From positions 62,001 to 126,000 of the forward strand of contig LDAQ01000015.1 in NCBI GenBank assembly GCA_001028025.1: 64,000 bases of DNA, written 5' to 3'. The notes beneath the pieces are model-generated. The model saw only the letters and a program-made list of their open reading frames with translations. It did not search any database and had not been told where the DNA came from. The number at the start of each line of letters is the position of its first letter. Position 1 is the first letter of the stretch. This DNA comes from Faecalicatena fissicatena (GTDB lineage Bacteria; Bacillota; Clostridia; Lachnospirales; Lachnospiraceae). A program made the position numbers and the translations under genes. Positions 60,481 to 64,000 of the stretch are shown here, piece by piece.

Positions 60481-62565
60481 ATGGATGCACAGGAGTTTAA
60501 GAAAGACTTCCTTGAAGATATAAAGGCGGATGCGGCCGCAACTGGCGAGGGTTCCTGTGCCTCTTTTGTGACTGCTTTTGCTCGTTATTTACAAGAAGCT
60601 GATTACCTGTTAGATTTTACTTCTTCCTACTTTGAAGGAATTGGAAAGCAAAATCGAAAGTTGCGCGTTGACGGATATGTTTATGATGAGTTTGATAAGA
60701 CTATGAGTCTTATTATTGCCGATTATGATGTTTTGGATAATGAACGTGTTCTTGCAAAAACCCAGGCTAGACAATTGCAGAATAGACTTATTTATTTTGT
60801 TGATAATGCCCTTAATACGCAGCTGCACAGAAATGTTGAGATGAGCCGGTCTTGCTCGGATTTGGTGGACTTACTACGGGAGAAAAGAAGTGAGATACGC
60901 AAATATCAGCTACTGATTTTTACAACAGCTGATATTAGCTCTACCATTAAAATTCTTGATTCGCCGGAAATAAATAATGTTCCGTCAGAATGCCAAATAT
61001 GGAATGTGGAGCGTCTTTTTCAGCTGTGCGGATCAGACATAGGGCGGCAAGTTATTGAAATTGATTTCAAAGAGCACACAGAAAATGGGATACCTTGTTT
61101 GGAAGCGAGTGATACGGTAACAGAAGATTTCAAAAGTTACCTTTGTATTATATCAGGAACAGTGCTTGCTGATTTGTATGACAAATATGGAAGTTCTCTG
61201 CTGGAAGGAAATGTCCGCTCTTTTCTTTCAACTAAAGTAGCTGTAAATAAGAAAATCCGAACTACTATTTTGCAGCAGCCAGAGAGATTTTTTGCTTATA
61301 ATAATGGTATATCAGCAACAACCATGGGCGTGAAATTTGAATCCACATCACAAGGATTGTTCCTTGTTTCCGCAAGGGATTTTCAGATTATCAATGGCGG
61401 TCAAACTACGGCATCTTTGTCAAATGCTCGTTATAGAGACAAAGCAGATCTTAATGCAATTTTTGTTCAAATGAAACTAACTGATATAGCGGGAACCCTT
61501 GAGAATGAGGATGCAACGACTCTGGTGCAAAATATATCACGTTCGTCTAATAGTCAAAATAAAGTCAGTGATGCAGACTTTTTCTCCACGCATCCATTTC
61601 ATGTTCAAATGGAACGTTGTTCACAGCGGCTTGGAGCAAGAGGAACAGGGGGGCTGCAATTCGAGACGAAATGGTTTTATGAGAGAGCACGGGGGCAGTT
61701 TCTTCAAAAACAAATGCGTATGACCCCAAGTCAAAAGAAGAAATTCTTGCTTCAAAATCCGAAGAATCAACTTATTACAAAAACTGATCTTGCCAAAGTC
61801 AGAAACACATGGGATGGATTCCCGCATATAGTCAGCAAAGGAGCACAGACAAATTTTAATGATTTTGCGAAGAAAATCAATGATGCTTGGGAGAAGGATG
61901 ACGGTTTGCTTTTTGGAGATAAATACTTTCAGGAAACCGTTGCTATGTGCCTGATTTTTAGGTATACTGAATCGATGATACCGCATCAATTGTGGTACCA
62001 GCAGGGATATAGAGCTAATATTGTAACGTATACTATTGCACTTATGCACAGACTTATTAAGATTAAGTATCCTAAACAAGATTTAGATTTGCTAGGCATT
62101 TGGACGAGACAAATGGTTCCGGTGATAGTACAAAATATTCTTAAAGAATTATCAGAACTTGTCTATAGCAAATTAACAGACCCGGCACGAGAGGTTGAAA
62201 ATGTTACGCAGTGGTGTAAACGAGAGGGATGCTGGAACAGTGTTCAAAGTATCGATTATAATTTACCGATTGAAATCGAGAGTTGTTTAATTGGAAAAGA
62301 TGAGTTGCGGAACGCTGTCAGGGATGCAAAGGCAGACATGCGTATTGAAAAAGATACTGATGTTATGACGAGAATTGTGGAAATACAAGAAGAACAATGG
62401 CAAAATGTGATGAGTTATGCAACGAGTAAACGTATGGTATCCCCAGAGGAATTGACAGCATTGAAAATTGCTTGTCAGCTTCCCCTGAAAGTACCTAACC
62501 CAGTACAGTGCAAGAAACTTATTGCTGTGCTGGATAGATTATATGAGGAGGGATTCAAGCTATGA
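60481..62565 (+). CDS. AIPR family (abortive infection phage resistance) protein, gene 4
   Basis: 694 residues, 5 nt after gene 3 (AAGGAGTGAGATAA serves as ribosome site). The family core is present: FFAYNNGISATT near 270-280 and FQIINGGQTTASL at 301-313, plus a long helical C-terminus. AIPR proteins (AbiR relatives) occur in phage-resistance loci; their biochemistry is poorly known. The 3' end overlaps the methyltransferase start by 4 nt (ATGA). Confidence 0.88.
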   Translation: MDAQEFKKDFLEDIKADAAATGEGSCASFVTAFARYLQEADYLLDFTSSYFEGIGKQNRKLRVDGYVYDEFDKTMSLIIADYDVLDNERVLAKTQARQLQNRLIYFVDNALNTQLHRNVEMSRSCSDLVDLLREKRSEIRKYQLLIFTTADISSTIKILDSPEINNVPSECQIWNVERLFQLCGSDIGRQVIEIDFKEHTENGIPCLEASDTVTEDFKSYLCIISGTVLADLYDKYGSSLLEGNVRSFLSTKVAVNKKIRTTILQQPERFFAYNNGISATTMGVKFESTSQGLFLVSARDFQIINGGQTTASLSNARYRDKADLNAIFVQMKLTDIAGTLENEDATTLVQNISRSSNSQNKVSDADFFSTHPFHVQMERCSQRLGARGTGGLQFETKWFYERARGQFLQKQMRMTPSQKKKFLLQNPKNQLITKTDLAKVRNTWDGFPHIVSKGAQTNFNDFAKKINDAWEKDDGLLFGDKYFQETVAMCLIFRYTESMIPHQLWYQQGYRANIVTYTIALMHRLIKIKYPKQDLDLLGIWTRQMVPVIVQNILKELSELVYSKLTDPAREVENVTQWCKREGCWNSVQSIDYNLPIEIESCLIGKDELRNAVRDAKADMRIEKDTDVMTRIVEIQEEQWQNVMSYATSKRMVSPEELTALKIACQLPLKVPNPVQCKKLIAVLDRLYEEGFKL

Positions 62566-64000
62566 GAAGCACGCCAAAATCTAAATATAGTGTTGTTGAT
62601 TTATTTGCCGGTGCAGGCGGGCTTAGTTATGGGTTTCTTCAAACTGGACGATTTGATGTCAAGGCAGCGTTTGAAAATAATCGTAATGCACAAAAAACAT
62701 ATCAGCGCAATCATGGTACTGCTGAGGTTTATAATGATGTTGCAGATGCTCTTACTGATGAAATAAAAGAAAAGATTGGACAGGTGGATATTGTTATTGG
62801 AGGTCCCCCATGCCAAGGTTTTTCAAATGCTAACCGACAAAAAAACCATGCAATAAGTCAGAATAATTCATTGGTGAAGAAATTTGTGCAGGCAGTATTA
62901 CATCTAAATCCGACTGCTTTTGTAATGGAAAATGTAAGCATGCTGAAGTCAGAGGTTCACCGTTTTTATGTAGATGAGAATGATAGAGAAGTTATAAAAA
63001 ATTATAATATTAAAACGACCCCTGCAGAAATAGTATTGCTTGATGAGGCATTTATGTTTGAGGGAGTAGCAGATATTGTCGCTGATGTTGATGTGCTAAA
63101 TAATTATCTTTGGGATGAGAAGGATTATCTTGTGCTGAATGTAATTTATAAAATGCGTAAAAATAAGGGGAAACTAAAAGAATCTTTAATAAAGCATAAA
63201 AAGAAACTGCAGACTTTATCTGAACGCATCTTGCTAGAAGAAGATATTGACGATTATATTTTAAGGCAAGCTAATAATGCAGGCCAAGCTATTCAGCAAT
63301 ACTTTTCAGTAACACACACTGATGAAGGAGCTGATGGTCTGTGTGAATCTATAGAGATAATAATAATGATTCAAAGAATGCTGTCCAAGGCAAAGGAAAT
63401 TTATAATAATAAAATTGTAGTGTCTGAGTATGCGCATGAACGTAATCTTGTTGCAAAGGTTAGTTCAATGTCAGTGGTTGACTATATAGAGTCAATCCTT
63501 GGTGCACCAAGTAGTGGATATATTATGGACAAAGGTGTTCTGTCTGCAGCCGCTTTTGGAGCACCCCAAAAGCGTATGCGTTTTGTTGTTATAGGAATAA
63601 AAAAGGAAAAAGCTGATAAGATTGATTTGCCAAAAGGAATGTTAGGCGAGGAAGATTTTCAGACAGTGAAAGATGCTATTAAAGATTTAGAAGATGTTGC
63701 ACCTACATCAGATATAGAAACGGGAAATAAAGGTATACAGCTTTCAGAGGAACCAAAGGACATAAGTGACTTAGGACGGCAGTTACGTGATTCAAAGGTA
63801 TTATATAATCATGTTACGACCGCAACAACAAATAAAGCACTTGAGCGGTTCAGGGCCATCAAGCAAGGTGATAATTTTCATAGCCTTGAGGCAGAGTTGA
63901 AAACGAGCTACTCTGATCCGACACGAACTCAAAATACAATTTATTTAAGATTGAATTACAACGAGCCTTCGGGGACAGTGGTCAACGTGAGGAAGTCTAT
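62562..64000 (+). CDS. DNA (cytosine-5)-methyltransferase with internal insertion, gene 5, cut by window end
   Basis: At least 479 residues in frame with no stop before 64000. Motif I DLFAGAGGLSYG (13-24), motif IV GGPPCQGFSNANR with catalytic C84, motif VI E123-N-V125, motif VIII QKRMRF starting at Q336. Between motif VI and VIII lie about 210 residues, against about 40 in M.HhaI, so roughly 165 residues are inserted; they are helical and charged (KMRKNKGKLKESLIKHKKKL core). The target-recognition domain and motifs IX-X are partly beyond the edge. It presumably protects host DNA from gene 3. Confidence 0.92.
   Translation, partial: MRSTPKSKYSVVDLFAGAGGLSYGFLQTGRFDVKAAFENNRNAQKTYQRNHGTAEVYNDVADALTDEIKEKIGQVDIVIGGPPCQGFSNANRQKNHAISQNNSLVKKFVQAVLHLNPTAFVMENVSMLKSEVHRFYVDENDREVIKNYNIKTTPAEIVLLDEAFMFEGVADIVADVDVLNNYLWDEKDYLVLNVIYKMRKNKGKLKESLIKHKKKLQTLSERILLEEDIDDYILRQANNAGQAIQQYFSVTHTDEGADGLCESIEIIIMIQRMLSKAKEIYNNKIVVSEYAHERNLVAKVSSMSVVDYIESILGAPSSGYIMDKGVLSAAAFGAPQKRMRFVVIGIKKEKADKIDLPKGMLGEEDFQTVKDAIKDLEDVAPTSDIETGNKGIQLSEEPKDISDLGRQLRDSKVLYNHVTTATTNKALERFRAIKQGDNFHSLEAELKTSYSDPTRTQNTIYLRLNYNEPSGTVVNVRKS

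Overview
The window looks like a chromosome segment of a Gram-positive, spore-forming Clostridium relative, most likely Lachnospiraceae (Bacillota). The evidence is the long Bacillus-type SRP RNA, strong AGGAGG ribosome sites, a V-type ATPase operon, the gdpP-rplI-dnaB order, mutS2, yhaM, a VanW protein, a DUF4080-type radical SAM protein, and a possible sigma-K promoter in front of a coat-like protein. No rRNA, tRNA or CRISPR array was recognised. Positions 1 to 50265 are mostly core genome; 50266 to 64000 is more AT-rich and looks like an accessory island that continues past the right edge. Layout. 1-7692: SRP RNA (minus strand, cut by the left edge), radical SAM protein, nth, a one-helix peptide, VanW protein, PurM/HypE-like protein, Lrp regulator, aminotransferase, trmL. 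8180-17396: a nine-gene V-ATPase operon (G/H, I, K, E, C, F, A, B, D). Subunit K keeps all five residues that bind sodium in Enterococcus hirae NtpK, so a sodium pump or synthase is predicted. Hairpin-forming repeats sit at exactly three gaps in this operon: K|E, E|C and F|A. 17583-26286: an HTH gene pair, a divergent AraC regulator and URO-D-like protein, and a 1668-residue sorted surface protein. 26287-31439: a gene remnant, a coat-like protein with a 36-bp minisatellite, shikimate kinase, murA, an AI-2E family transporter. 31518-35391: gdpP, rplI, dnaB. 35392-36224: two very large palindromes between convergent genes. 36225-50265: chemoreceptor, MerR regulator, ferredoxin, sugar-binding lipoprotein, mutS2 with a two-component system, a protease-like protein that has lost its catalytic residues, yhaM, and rlmD with a C-terminal extension. 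Island, 50266-64000. It opens with an XRE repressor and a palindromic operator, an unidentified structured region, a SymE-like gene, a small unknown gene and an ORF6N protein. An IS1634-like element follows, inside a perfect 96-bp target duplication that copied a TTGACA/TATAAT promoter. Behind the right-hand promoter lie a DUF1413 gene and a tightly packed set: a MORC/MutL-like GHKL ATPase, a Z1-domain SF2-type ATPase, a PD-(D/E)XK (DUF4420-like) protein, an AIPR protein and a C5-cytosine methyltransferase with a large internal insertion, cut by the right edge. The four junctions of that set overlap by 14, 4 and 4 nt or are separated by 5 nt. I read this as a multi-gene restriction-modification-like anti-phage system. 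It is the strongest candidate for an incompletely described system in the window.
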